A model generated the notes under the pieces. That model had not been told where the DNA came from. It made no database searches and saw nothing but the letters and a program-made list of their open reading frames with translations. From an uncultured Rhodopirellula sp. (GTDB lineage: Bacteria; Planctomycetota; Planctomycetia; Pirellulales; Pirellulaceae), in NCBI GenBank assembly GCA_913061385.1, contig CAJXTM010000136.1, positions 1 through 7,919 of the forward strand: a stretch of 7,919 nt of DNA, written 5' to 3'. The position numbers were made by a program, and so were the translations under genes. This document shows positions 6,745 to 7,919 of the stretch, in pieces. Numbering within the stretch: position 1 is the first letter of the stretch; every line of letters starts with the position of its first letter.

Positions 6745-7888
6745 ATGTTGGATATACGTTTCCTGATCACGCTGCTTTTCACAGTGTGTCTGTGCACGCT
6801 GCAGGTTGACCGAGACTCGGTTTTAGCGGCAGACATCAATAACAGCAGGGGTGTTGAGTTAACCGGCAGCAGTTTGGCACAGCAAGTCATTATTCATCGC
6901 GATGAATGGGGAGTCGCACACCTGTTTGGCGAGACAGACAAGAGCACCCTGTTTGGAGTTGGCTATGCACAAGCCGAGGACTATTTCTGGCAACTCGAAG
7001 ACACCACGATCCAGGCAATCGGTCGCTATGCAGAGATCCGCGGTAAAAACGGTCTAAAAACAGATTTGCTGGCACGAAGCTTTGAGCTTGCTGGACGTTC
7101 ACAGCGAGACTTTGCCAAGCTCCCCTCAGAAAGCCAAGAGCTTCTTCAAGCGTTCGCCGCAGGAGTGAATTATTTCTTGGAAGTTGATTCGACAGTGAAG
7201 CCGCGACTACTAGAACGTTTCGAGGCATGGCACGTCTTGGCAATTGATCGTTACCTGATGCTAACGATGACCTATGGCGGAAGTGGAGCCAGGAAACCAC
7301 GCCCACAGGACGCAAAGCTAAGTTTGCAAGATCAGGACTTTCCGCGTTACAGCTGGGACTGGGTCGACCCGCCAAACCAACTGGAGACAAACGTTCGTGA
7401 AGCAATTGGCTCGAACTCATGGGCGATCGCACCACAAAAAACAAAGTCAGGTGAGGCGATGCTATTCATCAACCCACACCAACCGTGGTATGGGATCGGC
7501 CAGTTCTACGAGATGCATCTGCACAGCAAGGAAACGCTTCGCTTTTCCGGCGCATGTTTTTTTGGAAATCCAATCCCCGTTCTCGGTCACAACGAAAATC
7601 TTGGATGGGCCTACACAGTCAATCAACCTGATGTCGCAGACTCGTGGAAAATCGAGTTCAACCATCCGCAGGATCCGCTGAAATATCGCTTTGGCGAAGG
7701 GTATCGCCGGGCCACAGAATGGACAGAATCAATTTCCATTTTGGAGAACAATGTTCTTGGAACGAAGACCGTGACATTTCGGAAAACGGAGGTTGGGCCA
7801 GTTATGTCTTACAACGGCAAGCAGGCTGTTGTCGCAAAAGTTGCACGACTGCATGATGTAGGACGACTTGACCAAGCTGTCGAAATGG
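6745..7888 (+). CDS. Penicillin acylase family Ntn hydrolase precursor, 3'-truncated by adapter
   Basis: The first 381 residues of a penicillin-amidase-family (PF01804, peptidase S45) protein; complete members have roughly 700-850. Residues 1-29 form a signal peptide with a hydrophobic core (LITLLFTVCLCTL) and an LAA end, so the product acts in the periplasm or outside. The alpha-chain signature HRDEWGVAHLFGETD (51-65) is followed by GVGYAQAEDYFWQLE (71-85) and IGRYAEIRG (92-100). The autoprocessing and catalytic site is IGSNSW: Ser223 should become the N-terminal nucleophile of the beta chain after cleavage behind Gly222. FINPHQPW (241-248) and GHNENLGWAYT (281-291) are the expected beta-chain substrate-pocket and oxyanion segments. 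Relatives cleave N-acyl amides: penicillins, N-acyl homoserine lactones, aculeacin or other acyl peptides. The substrate here is not predictable. Downstream residues VSYTHLTLP come from adapter and are false. The gene lies 76 bases after the Mpo1-like gene, on the same strand. Confidence 0.92.
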
Positions 7889-7919
7889 CTGTCTCTTATA
7901 CACATCTGACGCTGCCGAC
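7889..7919 (-). other. Illumina Nextera adapter, reverse complement (synthetic, not genomic)
   Basis: Bases 7889-7907 are the reverse complement of the 19-base Tn5 mosaic end (CTGTCTCTTATACACATCT). Bases 7908-7919 continue into the Read 1 primer segment (GACGCTGCCGAC). The same Read 1 side adapter therefore caps both ends in inverted orientation. Genomic sequence ends at or about 7888, and any protein reading through here gains an artificial VSYTHLTLP tail. Confidence 0.98.

Noticed and set aside
6890..7444. Minus-strand 184-codon frame near the right end
   Set aside because: It is antisense to the acylase, whose signal peptide and catalytic motifs are clear.
1..7919. Terminal inverted repeats at the two ends, suggesting a composite transposon
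   Set aside because: The repeats are exact Nextera/Tn5 adapter sequence including an i5 index and primer segments; no transposase gene is present in the window.

Overview
This window is a 7,839-base genomic insert (bases 50-7888) capped at both ends by Illumina Nextera (Tn5) library adapter. The first 49 and last 31 bases are synthetic, so both gene calls at the edges are truncated by the library and not by biology. The insert reads as an ordinary, moderate-GC, protein-dense bacterial segment with every gene on the + strand. The mix of envelope proteins, the divergent amidohydrolase-type pair and the beta-helix/diheme-cytochrome protein suggest an aquatic environmental bacterium, possibly Planctomycetota. 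That placement is a low-confidence impression from gene content; no rRNA or marker gene is present to test it.

Layout: (1) 50-631 and 647-1498 hold two adjacent, related amidohydrolase-like TIM-barrel proteins; the first lacks its N-terminus. Both carry His where the family normally has the catalytic/metal Asp (GSH in place of GSD/GTD), and the first also lacks the histidines visible in the second. (2) 1499-1868 is about 370 bases with no convincing gene. (3) 1869-4190 encodes a secreted or membrane-anchored protein that fuses a right-handed parallel beta-helix to a C-terminal diheme cytochrome c of the SO2930/TIGR03806 type. (4) 4215-5903 encodes a divergent aldehyde dehydrogenase with its catalytic Cys and Glu present. 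(5) 5970-6668 encodes an integral-membrane DUF962/Mpo1-like protein with an unusual hydrophilic N-terminal extension. (6) 6745-7888 is the first half of an exported penicillin-acylase-family Ntn hydrolase, cut off by the adapter.

The genes from 1869 onward are separated by only 24, 66 and 76 bases and probably form one transcription unit. A possible shared theme is envelope lipid or acyl-amide catabolism: an exported N-acyl hydrolase, an aldehyde dehydrogenase, and an Mpo1-like protein. In yeast, Mpo1 acts just after an aldehyde dehydrogenase to turn 2-hydroxy fatty acids into odd-chain fatty acids. A periplasmic diheme cytochrome could take electrons from a related oxidation. This pathway is a hypothesis from gene order and family knowledge, not something the sequence proves. 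I see no RNA genes, CRISPR arrays, natural insertion sequences, phage genes or replication origins.
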